DNA of 64,000 nucleotides from Solen grandis (Eukaryota > Mollusca > Bivalvia > Adapedonta > Solenidae), in contig CM037794.1 in assembly GCA_021229015.1 (NCBI GenBank), forward strand, positions 43,904,190 through 43,968,189, in the 5' to 3' direction. Below the pieces are notes generated by a model that saw only the letters and a list, made by a program, of their open reading frames with translations, did no database searches and had not been told where the DNA came from. The position numbers and the translations under genes were made by a program. Positions 12,591-21,772 of this stretch are shown in pieces. Position 1 is the stretch's first letter, and every line of letters begins with the position of its first letter.

Positions 12591-15500
12591 CAGTAAAAAT
12601 TTATATATCTTGATAATCTGATACCCCTGAATATGTTTCTGAAGTCTAAAATCAACCTCATGCCTAGTTACCGAGACACTGTGCATTCAAAACTTTAAGC
12701 AAAATATCCAAGTTAAAAATTAGAAAAGGGCCATAGTTTGAATTAAATTCAGTCAAAGAGTTATACTCCTTTGTTTTCTGATGTCCCTGAACACACTCAT
12801 AAACTTTCTAGTCAATACCATAAACACGTTCTTAGATACAAGTTGGATAGTAGCTTTCACGCAAAACTTTAACCAAATTTTCTAGTGCATTCAATACTTT
12901 AATCATAAAGACTAAGTCAAAAAGTGATAACCTACCTTGTTTTCAGTCAAAATCTTACCGCCTCTATAGAATGATACCACTGAACAATATATTAAGGAAT
13001 TTTCATATTAATCACATGCCTTGTTACTGAGATATAAGCATAAAATTCCTTGCATGCAAAACTTCACGCAAATTAAATCTAAATAAATGGTTGGGGCGGG
13101 GCAAAATTTGCCATGTATTCTATCAAAAGTTATCTATCTTGATTATAAAAGATACCCCTGAACATGTAAAAGATATTTCAAATCACATGCAATATTACTG
13201 AGATATAAGCATGAAATTCCTTGCATGTGACTGATCCTTGTCATTCTGACAGAACTTAACTTACATCCAAAGGATGTGAAATGTTTGTCCATCAAATTTC
13301 TTGCATTTCGATTAAAATTTTGTCTTGAAAAACTCTAACCTTGACCAAAACTTCTAAACTAATTAACCTTATGTCATCAAGCGCCACATAGTTGTTCATT
13401 ATCAGAATGATTACATTCTCACCTAGAGTCATAACTCTAACATCAATTTTGAATGAATTTATCTCCCTTTAAAAAAATACAGCGAAAAACTCCATAGCTC
13501 CAAGGTCAAGGTTACATTTAGAGGTTGGCATCTTCATGCGGTACTTTTGTTTTCTGTAAATCAAGGAATGCGCCAAGTGTTGCAAAATTGGAACTTCTTA
13601 TTCCACAAGACATCTATTAGCTAAAAGTCTACAAATAATGCAGCGATTTCCACATGAAATTTTCTGTCTGTCGTCCACAAATAGTTTATTTACAGTAAAC
13701 AACCTTATTTCTTAAGCAATCATATTCAAACTTGGTTGCAATTTATATGGCTATAATGTCTCAGTCAAGATTGATTTTGGGTTGTACTGAACCAGTATGT
13801 CAAGAATTATCGAAATATGCTATGTTCCACATTGTTTACGGGGTCATGGTGGGACAAAAAAGATGGTCACCAGGTCAAGTTTGAAAAATTTGTCAACACT
13901 TTAGATGCCATATTCACAAATCGAAATCCGGTATTTTTATATATCAAAAGGGCCAAAACTCCTGACCTAATTGGTCGATATCAGCCATAATCAAACTTGA
14001 CTGAAAGATTATGGCAATAAACATTGTCATTAAGTTTGAAGATGATTGCTTAGAAAAGGAAGATGTTAGAGTGCAAACAATCTAATTGTGGACGATGGAT
14101 GGTATATCAATACGGCAGACAAGCAAAAAGACTTCGGAATCATATGCTTTCCAGAAAAAAAAATGAAAAGGGACAGGGAAAATAATACAGTCATACCGTC
14201 TACAGAGCTATGTTTTAGTTTAACACTCGAATTGCAGCAAGCAGATTGCAGTAAATGGAATGCATAGTATATATAGCAGATTGCGAGTCAAGACGAAACA
14301 TAAAAAATAATTGTATTTAATGTAATTAATCAAGAAGACATGTATAAAGTTCAATAATTAATAAAAGATTTAACGCATTTACACGGAGAATAACAGCATC
14401 AGTAGATGGAAAATATTAGGAAATAAGGATTTTATTTAACAACAACAGAATATGTAACAAGAAGAATAGAATTTCGACCTGGTTGCCTCCTATAGTTAAC
14501 ACACCAGCAACTTCAATTCTTAAACTTTATGACAATGTTTAATGCCATAATCACTCAGTCAAGTTTGATTATGGCTGATATAAGTCCTTTAGATTAGGAG
14601 TTATGACCTTGGAATAATAAAAATGTCCACTCTTTAGCATTTATAAAGAAATCATAATAAAACTTATACACAACAAAAATGACTATATCTCAGACAAGTT
14701 TGCTTAAGGCTGATATTAGACAGTTTGGTCCTGAGTTATGGCTCTTGAAATATTTTGCAGTGTTAACATTCTGATACCTTTTCTCAAGCAATATTCAACC
14801 TTTTTCATACGCCTTTAGGGTCATATCATGTTATACCCCCAGTCGCCTGTCTGTGTGTGTCCGCCGTGCGTCGTATTGGGTCAACAGTTTGCATTAAAAG
14901 ACAACTCCCACTGGGTAGAATTCGATGGAACTTGATATAAATGATCATGATGCTTGGGTGGCCCTTCATACAAGCTAAAAAATTCCATGATCCATGCATA
15001 ACTATGTTGCCATAGCAACAATGAGATTTTTATTTACAAATCTTTTAAATAATATTCTCCTTTGAAACCAATGATCAGTATTTCATGTCATCCGGCAAAA
15101 AATGATCACCTCATGGCCCTTTACCATAAAAATGAGTCCCCCAGTGGAGTTGGGTAGTTTCCATATATATATGTATATACTATATGCTGCTGATGTTAAT
15201 CAGGCCTGTATTGGTTTAACAAGGCTTATGGTACTCAAGCGTTCAAGGGTCACCATAACCCCCTTGTTCCAATAAATAGTTATGCAGCTGAACCTTGCGA
15301 ACACAACTCTTCTTTAACTACTGGCGGCACTTGGGTGAAACTAATGATCATACTTTGTGCGTATGCGTGTAGAGGTGGATTGGACAGTATCGTCAAAACA
15401 TAAATCCAAATTTTTAATAACTTAAAGGTTTATAGTGTCAAACTGTTGTAATTGAATGTAAATGTGTTAATTACAGGCATTAAAAAGGACGCTAAGCTGA

Positions 15501-16018
15501 TCTTAACCTTTGATGAGGTTGTTTCTGACGATTCCAAGTTTTTTGATCTTGTACCAAAACCTGAGTTTAGTGATCCAGTACTAAATGTAGCCGTTTTGAA
15601 GATTAAAAATCCTCAGAATGATGAACTACCAGCACCTCTCCCACTTCTCCAAGATTCATCGATGGATTATAATGAGATTGGATGTATAGACTACGTTGGA
15701 AAAGAGAGAAAACGTCACTTTCCTTGCTTTGTAGTCAATAAAGATCGATTTGAAAATGAAAAAAAGAAAACAGAAAGTAACATTAGCTGTGAGTTTGATG
15801 ATTCAAAGATTTTTTGGACGACCTACAAAGAGCATGGCTGGCAAGGTTCCCCTGGACTTGTCCGTGGAAGGGACAACATTTTCAAGGTGGCCTGCATTTA
15901 CACTGATAAAGTGTCTTCCTATGATGGAGGTAACATGATGTTCAAAGGATCTTCCTTGGAACACGTCATTAAAGAACTAAACAAGAAAAAAAGAGAGAAA
16001 AAAATGGTGCTGATATAA
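1376..16018 (+). CDS. TNFR-like transmembrane receptor with a cytoplasmic trypsin-like (pseudoprotease) domain; multi-exon
   Basis: Predicted single-pass receptor assembled from exons 1376-1444, 2783-3185, 6175-6198, 9469-9603, (optional 11730-11831), 12083-12217 and 15477-16018. Without the optional exon it encodes 435 residues, with it 469. Order: signal peptide (1-23), three six-cysteine TNFR repeats (about 32-155), short linker, one membrane helix, basic stop-transfer residues, then a trypsin-like fold domain (about 245-420). The first junction is phase 0 and every later junction is phase 1, and every join keeps the frame open, which strongly supports the model. TNFR repeats bind TNF-type ligands outside the cell. 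No death domain or TRAF motif is evident inside. The C-terminal domain resembles the S1-like peptidase domains found in metazoan immune proteins, but the His and Asp positions look substituted. Introns hold a SINE, a mariner remnant and hairpin-ended repeats. The receptor assignment is firm; ligand and signalling output are unknown. Confidence 0.8.
1745..2095 (-). repeat. SINE-like repeat, family 4
   Basis: Shares ordered segments with 33,838-34,105: CCTTGGTTCTTTtACgTGTCC, a TAGCACC..AACAAG segment, agtagaaccag, CCATGGCAACACC, and a tRNA-like end in minus orientation. Two diverged copies of one family. Confidence 0.5.
2279..2313. repeat. (CA)n microsatellite
   Basis: Uninterrupted CA dinucleotides inside the first coding intron of the receptor gene. 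Confidence 0.95.
2783..3185 (+). CDS. Exon: three TNFR cysteine-rich domains
   Basis: A 403-nt exon between acceptor ttgtatatgcag and donor GTAAGA. It encodes 134 residues with 18 cysteines that fall into three sets of six, each ending in a TNFR-like Cys (PPEC, DTVC, DTVC). Repeat starts such as RPCKKGTYYN and DNCPAGTFSN are the classic TNFR pattern of Cys, then Gly-Thr-(Tyr/Phe). N-glycosylation sequons include NMT, NCS, NVS and NCT, consistent with an extracellular domain. It starts in phase 0 and ends in phase 1. This is the clearest coding exon in the left third of the window. Confidence 0.88.
3240..3450 (+). repeat. tRNA-derived SINE, family 2 (degenerate)
   Basis: Contains CATACCAAGTCGTAAAAATG, TACTGGTATAGC, CTTGGCGCTTAACA, the GTAGGACTGGCTAGCCCGGT segment and GATTGGGTGTGATATCCTGC. 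It lies just after the TNFR exon donor. Fuller copies are at 48,962 and 60,098. Confidence 0.65.
3817..3864. repeat. Interstitial telomeric repeat in fusion orientation
   Basis: About three GGGTT(A/G)-type units are followed immediately by four CCCTAA-type units (GGGTTAGGGTTAGACCCTTA at the turn). The hexamer is the animal telomere unit, and the two halves point at each other as in an end-to-end join, but only about 48 bp are involved. Confidence 0.85.
3900..5830. other. Intron, AT-rich, no gene seen
   Basis: Inside the TNFR-like gene intron. A 20-bp string around GCATTGCGCTATCTGGTG occurs twice (about 5317 and 5438). Open stretches near 4336-4622 show no exon-like borders. Confidence 0.4.
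5838..6010 (+). repeat. SINE, family 2, partial
   Basis: Carries GGCTGAGTGG, GTAAAAAGAGTACAACCGGTA, CCTTGCTTGG and GGGTAGTTCCAGGTCTAG in the family 2 order. It ends 165 bp before the 24-nt microexon. Confidence 0.55.
6175..6198 (+). CDS. 24-nt microexon linking TNFR domain to membrane exon
   Basis: The acceptor accattttatttcag and the donor GTAAGT bracket 24 nt that read EQSVPIPL in phase 1 to phase 1. It fits the flanking exons without a stop and gives a short proline-containing juxtamembrane linker. Skipping it also keeps frame, so it may be alternatively used. Confidence 0.6.
   Translation, partial: NKVCQSH
6745..9320 (+). repeat. Long AGCTCACC-family repeat with internal tandem units
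   Basis: Starts TTTTTAGCTCACG and runs through at least eight diverged units built around CTCCTcctAAACTGCTGA, ATTTTGATGAAA, GGTACT and AAATAGCTAAATGGTTC..GGTCTGCTG. It ends near AGGGACCTCAGGGCCGTCAG. It occupies most of the intron before the transmembrane exon. Confidence 0.65.
9319..9360. repeat. (CAAA)n microsatellite
   Basis: About ten CAAA units at the right end of the preceding repeat. Confidence 0.9.
9469..9603 (+). CDS. Exon: transmembrane helix and basic juxtamembrane segment
   Basis: A 135-nt exon (45 codons, phase 1 at both ends) between acceptor attctaattttcag and donor GTATGT. It encodes about 21 hydrophobic residues beginning IGIIVIAILVMSVIIYGIYF, then RCHRR and a lysine-rich stretch KEKKE. 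This is the usual single membrane span followed by a positive stop-transfer cluster, which places the downstream exons in the cytoplasm. Confidence 0.8.
9674..9721. repeat. (AT)n microsatellite
   Basis: About 24 AT dinucleotides, 70 bp after the transmembrane exon donor. Length is likely variable. Confidence 0.95.
10035..10235 (+). repeat. SINE, family 1, diverged copy
   Basis: Contains CAGCTCCTCGCTGCAGTGGGTTTGAAACCTGG (head with a B-box remnant), GTGAGGAAGCTTGTGGTAGG and the GACTTTATATGACTGAAATACTG tail, ending in a (CAA)n run. Confidence 0.65.
10560..10735 (+). repeat. tRNA-derived SINE, family 3
   Basis: GCGCCGTGGTCCATTGATAAC head, GGGTTCGAACCTCGTTGGGG B-box segment, ATTTTTCATGACTTCC, and a tail ATAAGAACTTGTTTCCCAAT. 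Matching copies are at 49,712 and 59,117. Confidence 0.7.
10880..11535 (+). mobile_element. Dead mariner-type transposase remnant
   Basis: With frameshifts and stops the DNA still reads as mariner transposase: IETGEEKWIYHF and PESKNKK near 10,990-11,050, then MHKSAIVTNYLTEFNF, KEHPPHTPELAPWDFWLI at 11,260-11,360 (family norm HPPYSPDLAPxDxxLF), HFDSRAKAVVSI, and a tail SEYHGALCK with CISSQGEYNE to about 11,530. No terminal inverted repeats were recognised. It lies in an intron of the TNFR-like gene. Confidence 0.75.
11433..12147 (+). repeat. 362-bp tandem duplication spanning mariner tail, intron and half an exon
   Basis: Unit A (11433-11794) and unit B (11795-12147) align end to end. Each starts in the mariner C-terminal codons (aagc(g/a)tatactag), runs through the same intron text (CCATTTTATGAACTTATGA, CTTGTCATTCTGACAGAACT, CCCATCAAATTTTTCAG) and ends inside the exon at GGTTACT(T/A)CAGCA. 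Divergence between the two looks like about 10-15 percent by eye. Confidence 0.85.
11730..11831 (+). CDS. Candidate chimeric cassette exon (half host exon, half mariner tail)
   Basis: A 102-nt open exon, phase 1 to phase 1, between an acceptor identical to that of the 12083 exon (catcaaatttttcag) and a GTAAGT donor. The first 22 codons are a near copy of the next exon (AAHLHELEPSVGLLQ against AALLHELEPSVGLLQ). The last 12 codons (KHILVSEYHGTL) are the C-terminal tail of a mariner transposase, and the donor is the transposase's own Cys-Lys codons. It arose from the 362-bp tandem duplication described separately. Inclusion or skipping both preserve the reading frame, so it may be a used exon or a silent by-product. 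Confidence 0.45.
12083..12217 (+). CDS. Exon: N-terminal part of the trypsin-like domain
   Basis: A 135-nt exon (45 codons, phase 1 to phase 1) with acceptor catcaaatttttcag and donor GTAATA. It encodes a linker ELEPSVGLLQ and then NNCFSVAFRVGKDCILTTDS, continuing VLK. This matches the first two strands of trypsin-like domains, where the segment usually reads G-x-G-F-x-V, then ILTxxHV. At the catalytic His position this protein has Ser. The exon continues directly into the terminal exon at 15477. Confidence 0.75.
12520..13110 (-). repeat. Copy of the 24.8-26.6 kb foldback family
   Basis: Shares CATACCCTGTATATA, CTTGATAATCTGATACCCC, TCTAAAATCAA, CATGCCTAGTTAC and AGTCAATACCATAAA, in order, with the right arm at 26,130-26,480. 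It sits in the last intron of the receptor gene. Confidence 0.65.
12541..12590. repeat. (AT)n microsatellite
   Basis: About 24 TA/AT dinucleotides after CATACCCTG. The same CATACCCTGTATAT junction marks the related repeat at about 26,130. Confidence 0.95.
13222..13302 (+). repeat. Third copy of the duplicated intron segment
   Basis: GTGACTGATCCTTGTCATTC, GACAGAACTTAACTTACAT and CCATCAAATTTCTTGC repeat the intron text of unit A (11,655-11,727) but stop at the splice acceptor, so no exon copy follows. Confidence 0.7.
13660..15340. repeat. Cluster of AGCTCACC-family repeat fragments
   Basis: Fragments in both orientations around ATGGCTGATAT..., AGTCAAG(T/A)TTGATT and the phrase 'gagttatgaccttgaa'. 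The piece at 14,820-15,340 has the GTCCGCCGTGCGTCG segment. No gene is seen here. Confidence 0.5.
15477..16018 (+). CDS. Terminal exon: rest of the trypsin-like domain and stop codon
   Basis: After acceptor gttaattacag, this exon encodes about 180 residues to a TAA at 16016. Landmarks of the family are NVAVLKIKNP (the strand that normally carries the catalytic Asp, here Asn), ELPAPLPLL, a VGKERK segment where relatives have a His-Pro-Gly turn plus Lys, and HGWQGSPGLV, the nucleophile loop with Ser retained. A lysine-rich tail KKKREKK ends the protein. An AATAAA at 16392-16397 is a plausible polyadenylation signal. Confidence 0.8.
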
Positions 16019-16391
16019 AACTTAAAGATGTCTTCGGTCCACATTAATATCTTCCAGTCTTGACAGTTGTCAAAAGATTGAAGCAGACAAAGTTATATGA
16101 TCACTGGAAAATTAAAAAAAGACTTTTTAACTGCTTACGTTTACTTGCGGAAATTACCTAACATAGTCAGAAACAATCCTGTGCTTTTGGAAACGTTCGG
16201 ATCATCATGAATATAAATTAGGCAGCAAAAGGTCTGCACGTTTTACTCCTCCATATACAAGATTTTTCATGTCCAAAATTTATTTGAAAGTTGAGCCGAA
16301 TACGTCTTTAAATATGTAAGATAAACAGTACATTTAAGATAGTAACTTGAAGCGTAGTTAGTGCTTTACATTTAGCAGCTACCAATGTGTT

Positions 16392-16397
16392 AATAAA
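16392..16397 (+). terminator. Candidate polyadenylation signal of the TNFR-like gene
   Basis: AATAAA lies 374 nt downstream of the stop codon, inside AT-rich DNA. It is the first clear hexamer on the + strand after the stop codon. Chance occurrence is possible in DNA of this composition. Confidence 0.35.
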
Positions 16398-16419
16398 AAT
16401 AAACATTTTCTTGAAGCAA

Positions 16420-17895
16420 AGCACAATTAATCAAGACAAAATGTTTTATTACCTCCGCATAGAAGCCACCTATACAAAGCAGTCTATTGTTTTGTTTCTT
16501 TGACTGCCACTGAAGAAAGGTTGCTTTAGGACAGATTTTATTGTATACATGTACATATTTTACATTGTTGTGATAATCAGGGTGTGTTTAAATTTGCATA
16601 CATTGCATACAAAATGTAATTGAGTGATATAGTCAACATCATACATGCGACCACCCATATTAAACAACTTTACTTATTAAAAGACCGTTAGTAATTCCGC
16701 CAAGATGTATTCACTACCTGGTATTTAAATTTATCCCATCAAACTACTGTATCATGTGACCAACGACCACATAAACTAAGTCTTAGCAGGTTAGATTATG
16801 TGCAAAATCATTTTTAGTTACCTTGTGTGATTATTTTTTGCAGATTCTATTGTTGTGTTTTATCTTTAACTAATCCGACCAAAGAATTATCCAAATCCGA
16901 CGTACTCACCTGATACCATTTGTTTTCATCTGATGCATTACTACACCATGTTCGGCTCAATTCTAAATTTTGATTGACCAGTATAGTCACTGGTTCCCTT
17001 CTCAACAGTTACTAAGCATCATCCCCTAAATAGCTTCAGAGTTTGATAAACAACATTTTGGGAATAAGGTAAATCAATACTTCCGGATGCAATTCTTACA
17101 TTAATTACTCATACAAATACGTAAATATATATATATATATATATATGTATTTCGTTTCAAGATGTTTCAACCAGAAGGGTTTATGCACCCAGAGCGCACC
17201 GGACATAAATTTATCGTGAGTTCCGTGCTTCATGTTAGACAAAGACATGAGGAAAGTTCATCGCTATAAAATGTTGTTTCTTGAAAATGTCCAAATACAC
17301 CCATTAAGTTTTGTGTGTTTTCCCTCCAAACACCAAATCCAAGCTTCAGCCATTGGACCATGGTATTATTCCACCATTACAGCTAAAATATAGTGAGAAA
17401 CAACAAACATAACAATGTTGATGTTCATGGGATAATAAAACAACAGAATGTGCATTTTGCTGATGTTATACATAATATAAAATAACATTATGATACAATT
17501 TAGCTTACAGTTTGTGTGCACATGTATTACTTTTATTGAGTTTTAAAAATCTTATATTAACCGACCGTTTTTGGCAGTCCATTGAGCGGTCTCTTAAAAC
17601 ATCGTAGAAAATATCCCATGTAACCACCAATTCTAAAAAGAAATATGCAAAGATGATATTGATAAATTGTTAAAATTCAAATTATATTAGAGATCGATTT
17701 CTGTCACTTACACAAATGCATGTGCCAATTAAAATGTGGAGACACCTCTTTATCATAGTATTATTTTTTGTTATGATCACACGTGATGAATGTTTGTGTC
17801 AAATAAAATACCGTTTGCTTATTATGTCATTTATCCGACAGACCAGTGTCAGGCCAGATCTGACAGAAAGCATAATTATTTCTATCAGAATGTTG
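16420..17895. other. AT-rich intergenic sequence, no gene seen
   Basis: Downstream of the TNFR-like gene. Contains an (AT)n tract at 17,127-17,147 and no exon-like open segment with good borders. Confidence 0.4.
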
Positions 17896-17898
17896 TTG

Positions 17899-19041
17899 TT
17901 AGCTCACCTGAGCACAACGTGCTCATGGTGAGCTTTTGTGATCGCCTTTTGTCCGTCGTCCGTGCGTCCGTCGTCAACAATTTCTTTAAACAACATCTCC
18001 TTCTAAACTACTCATGGATTTTGATAAATCTTCACAGGAATGTTCATTATGGGACCCTTTACCATAGTTGTTAAAATTATTTTATTTGGTCAAAAATCTA
18101 GGTCACAGGAGCTAAAAATAGATTTTAAATATGAAATTTTTTAAAATCTTCTTCTCCGAAACCACAAGGCCTAACCTTTTGATTTTTGGTATGTAGCATG
18201 ATCTTATGACTCTCTACCAAGATTGTTCAAATTATGATCCTGGGGTCAAAATTGGCCCCGCCCCAGGGATCACTTGATTTAACATAGGCTAATATAGGAC
18301 AAATTTGAAAAATCTTCTTCTCAGAAACCACAAGACCTGGGGTTTAGATACCTGATGTGCAGCATTGTCTAGTGGATCTCTACCAAGTTTGTTCAAATCA
18401 TGATCCTGGGGTCAAAATTGGCCCAGCCCCAGGGGTCACTTGATTAAACATAGGCTAATATTGGAAAAACTTGAAAAATCTTCTCAAAAACCATAAAACC
18501 TTGTGTTTAGATATTTGGTGTGTAGTATTGTCTAGTGGATCTCTACCAAGTTTGTTCAAATCATGACCCTGGGGTCAAAATTGGCCACACCCCAGGGGTC
18601 ACTTGATTTAACATAGACTAATATAGGAGAAACCTGAAAAATCTTCTCAGAAATCACAAAGCCTGGAGTTTAGATATTTGGTATGTAACATGGGCTAATA
18701 GACCTCAACCAAGTTTGTTCAAATCATGAATCATGCATTGTCTAGTGGATCTTTACTTAGTTTGTTCAAATCATGGCTCTGGGGTCAAATTTGGCCCCGC
18801 CAAAGGGGTCACCTGATTCTACATAGGCTAATATAGAAATAACTTGAAAAATCTTCTTCTCAGAAAACACATGGCCTGGGGTTTAGATATTTGGTGTGTA
18901 GCATTGTCTAGTCGATTCTTACCAAGTTTGTTCAAATCATGACGCTGGGGTCAAAATTGGCCCCGCCCCAGGGATCACTTGATTTTACATAGCCTAATGA
19001 TACCAGGTGAGCGATCCAGGGCCATCATGGCCCTCTTGTTT
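17899..19041 (+). mobile_element. Complete-looking hairpin-ended AGCTCACC element with tandem core
   Basis: Left end: TTAGCTCACCTGAGCACAAC then GTGCTCATGGTGAGCT, a terminal palindrome. Core: about five units of roughly 165 bp, each with AATCTTCTTCTCAGAAACCA, GGTTTAGATA, GCATTGTCTAGTGGAT, ACCAAGTTTGTTCAAATCAT and GGGGTCAAAATTGGCCCC. Right end: hairpin AGGGCCATCATGGCCCT followed by CTTGTTT. No protein is encoded, so it must be mobilised in trans. The tandem core plus a terminal hairpin resembles the pearl/CvA-type non-autonomous elements of bivalves, but I could not compare sequences. Confidence 0.65.
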
Positions 19042-20030
19042 TTACAATGTTAGGCTCAGGCATCTCAATGGAATTAATAATTAGAGAGTAGTAAAGAACC
19101 TTAACTGTCTGCTTCGAAATGATTCTATACTGGTCACACAGGCAATACTTTCCAGATTTTATACTGGTCAAATAAGCAACGCTTCTGGTAGCTCTATTGT
19201 GGTTATTGGTCAAGTGAATAGAATAAATGTTTTAAATACGTGCACTGTGAACCAGTGGTAGTCTTCATTAGGGCTTTCTGCCACCGATTTGCATAAACGT
19301 TTCACAGAAGGTGCAACATAGAATCTCACAAAGTATCTTCTGTTTCCGGAAAATCGCAAAGGTCAGGTCATATGTTAATTTTTTTTCTTCGGCCGTAAGT
19401 ATCTAAAAACGGTGAAAATCTATCTAGACTCTATGAGAATAATTTATGGTGCTGTGAAAGACTTCTCAGATGATATTTTATATTAGTTTTTTAAGATCGG
19501 GGTTGAATTGTTTGAGTTATGGCGGAAAAAAATATTACTGCATTTTGCTGTTTATATCTCGGAAATTATTGATTTTTTGTAAATTAGATTATGAACATAA
19601 TTTGAAGAACTTGCCCTAGCCGTTCTATTGGTCCTTGGATTTTAAAGTTTGGCCTAAGATTCATCAAGGGAGAAAATGAAACGTGATCATTTTTGCCGAT
19701 TCCTGCCGTTTTCTCAGGGTTTAAACGTCCATATTTAAAAAGCGGGCGGTTAAAGATACTTCTTGTCTGAAGCATGCACTATGAGACATTAATATGTAGA
19801 TAGACCTCACGGAGAGGAACTAGCAGTGCACAAGAACTTTAATTCTGAACATCATTTGGAGTTATTGTCTTGCTTAATTTTATACTAATCCTGTGAGAAA
19901 TCGTAGTTCGGGAAGTATAATCCCATTTCCAACGGTTTCTTGTTCGGAAGAGGGGGAGACATCAGTTTTTCTACGAAACATCTCGGTTTTTTTTGTTTTT
20001 TTTTGGTTTTTTTTAGACCTCATGGCTGTC
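19042..20030. other. AT-rich intergenic sequence, no gene seen
   Basis: No exon, RNA or repeat signal identified apart from short T-runs. Confidence 0.35.
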
Positions 20031-20520
20031 TACCAAAGTAAAGTTTTTCACATGAAAAATAAGGCCTTCAGGGGTTTGGCAAGTTTTCTTATATACTCTA
20101 TGTTGTAAATTTCAAAATTCTTCGTCTATTAAGCCAATGGCAAGAATTTAATTTCATTTAACGCACAGTCGTTTTATAGCCCTGTAACATAATAGCAAAA
20201 GTAAGTTGTTCCCTTGAAATATGAGGGGGTTTGCTAGTTTCCTTATATACTCTATATAGGAAATTTTCAAATTCTTCTCCTCTGAAACTAATGTTCAGAT
20301 TGAATACCTGTTTTGCACTTATGATCAACTCATGATCCTATTACCATAATTGCTCAAGCATTTTTATCACCTCCTGATGACAGACTTAAGAAACTTAAGA
20401 ATCCCTTGTATCTAAAAGTTGAATCTGGTTGCTGCAAGAGGAAACCAGGTAAAATCTTGTGATTTGAATGGCTTATGTACCCTGGTGAGCTGTCTAAGGA
20501 TATGTGGCCCTCTTGTATGA
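20030..20520 (+). repeat. AGCTCACC-family right-end fragment
   Basis: Contains GTTTGCTAGTTTCCTTATATAC and ATTCTTCTCCTCTGAAACTA, and ends GGTGAGCTGTCTAAGGATATG then TGGCCCTCTTGTA, a diverged version of the hairpin/CTTGTTT terminus. Confidence 0.5.
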
Positions 20521-20796
20521 AGTTACGGGCTAGATAACAAAAATTGTAGCTTACTTTAGCTTGTGACCTTGACCTGTACAAATGCTCTTGCTATACATTT
20601 TGTTTGCAGGTGGGTATTACAATAAATTGTTGGCCTATTGTAAATATTCATATGTTGACTTATTTCTAATGCTTATAAAATACATTTAATTAATTTTATT
20701 CATTTATATTTTCCATTGGTGAAATGATTCATTTTTCATGTTTAATTTCATTTTTGGTCAAATGTAAATATTCATATTTTACATGTATCTGTTGTC

Positions 20797-20822
20797 TTGC
20801 TGCTGCTGCTGCTGCTGCTGCT
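20797..20822. repeat. (CTG)n microsatellite
   Basis: About eight CTG triplets. Confidence 0.9.
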
Positions 20823-21220
20823 TTGAGCAAACGCTAAGTGTCCTTTATGTTCATATTTTTGTTGTATTATTTCTTATGCTTATGAGATTAAGTTTTTTTT
20901 TTTATTTATTTTTTTTTTTATTATTTCATTGAGATGTTATCTATTTTTAATATTGTTTGCAAACATCAGGCTAATTGTGTTTGAATGATTTTTATCTCAG
21001 CTGAGCACAACATGTTCAAGTTGAGCTATTGGGATCACCCTGCTTTAATCGTCGTCCGTCATCAAGAATTTGCTTTAAAAGACATTTCCTCTGAAACCGT
21101 TTGGTAGAAATTGATAAAACTTCATCCTTGGGTGGGCCTTTACAAAAAATTGCTAAAATAAACTTGAACCACGGAGAACTCTGGTTGCCATAACAACCAA
21201 CGCCATTTTATTTAAAACTT

Positions 21221-21772
21221 AACTAGAAATGTGTTCACAGGACACAGATGCCCCCACTTTTCACTTTGTAAGTAGCAGTGGTGAATATACCCAAGTACAC
21301 AGGTTCATACCCTAAATAATATATCCATGAAGTTTCAAGTCTGTAGTAAAAATACAATAAGAGTGTGTCACAAACTTAAAAACAACAACATTTTTTACAA
21401 ATTCAAGGTCCGTAACTATCTAAACGGCAACGGTGATTCAATGAAAATATCCAGGTGTACAAGGTCACGTCCTGAACAATATATCCATGAACTTTCAAGT
21501 TTGTAGTACAGATACAATTGAAGTTACGCGCGTCACAAACATAAAATTCCACAATGAATTTTTCACAAATTCAAGGCAACAGCAACGGTGTTCAGTGAAA
21601 AATACCGAGACGCAAGTACATGTCTTGAATAATATATCCATGTAGTTTCAAGTCTGTAGTACCAATACTTTCAGAATTTACATGTCTCAAAGTTTAGGGG
21701 ACGTACAGACATACGGACAGAGAAAGACAAATCTATATGCCCCCACACCTTTTTTTGTGGGGGCATGAAAAT
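21221..21772 (+). mobile_element. ACTAGAAATGTG hairpin-ended repeat
   Basis: Starts AACTAGAAATGTGTTCACAG with GATGCCCCCAC. It contains three diverged units sharing AATAATATATCCATG(A/T)A(G/C)TTTCAAGT and TTCAAGG, and ends with hairpin TGCCCCCACACC..TTTTGTGGGGGCA. Non-coding and complete-looking at both ends. Confidence 0.65.

Noticed and set aside
17716..18074. Overlapping + strand open frames of 71 and 94 codons
   Set aside because: They run into the start of the AGCTCACC element and have no exon borders or recognisable domain.
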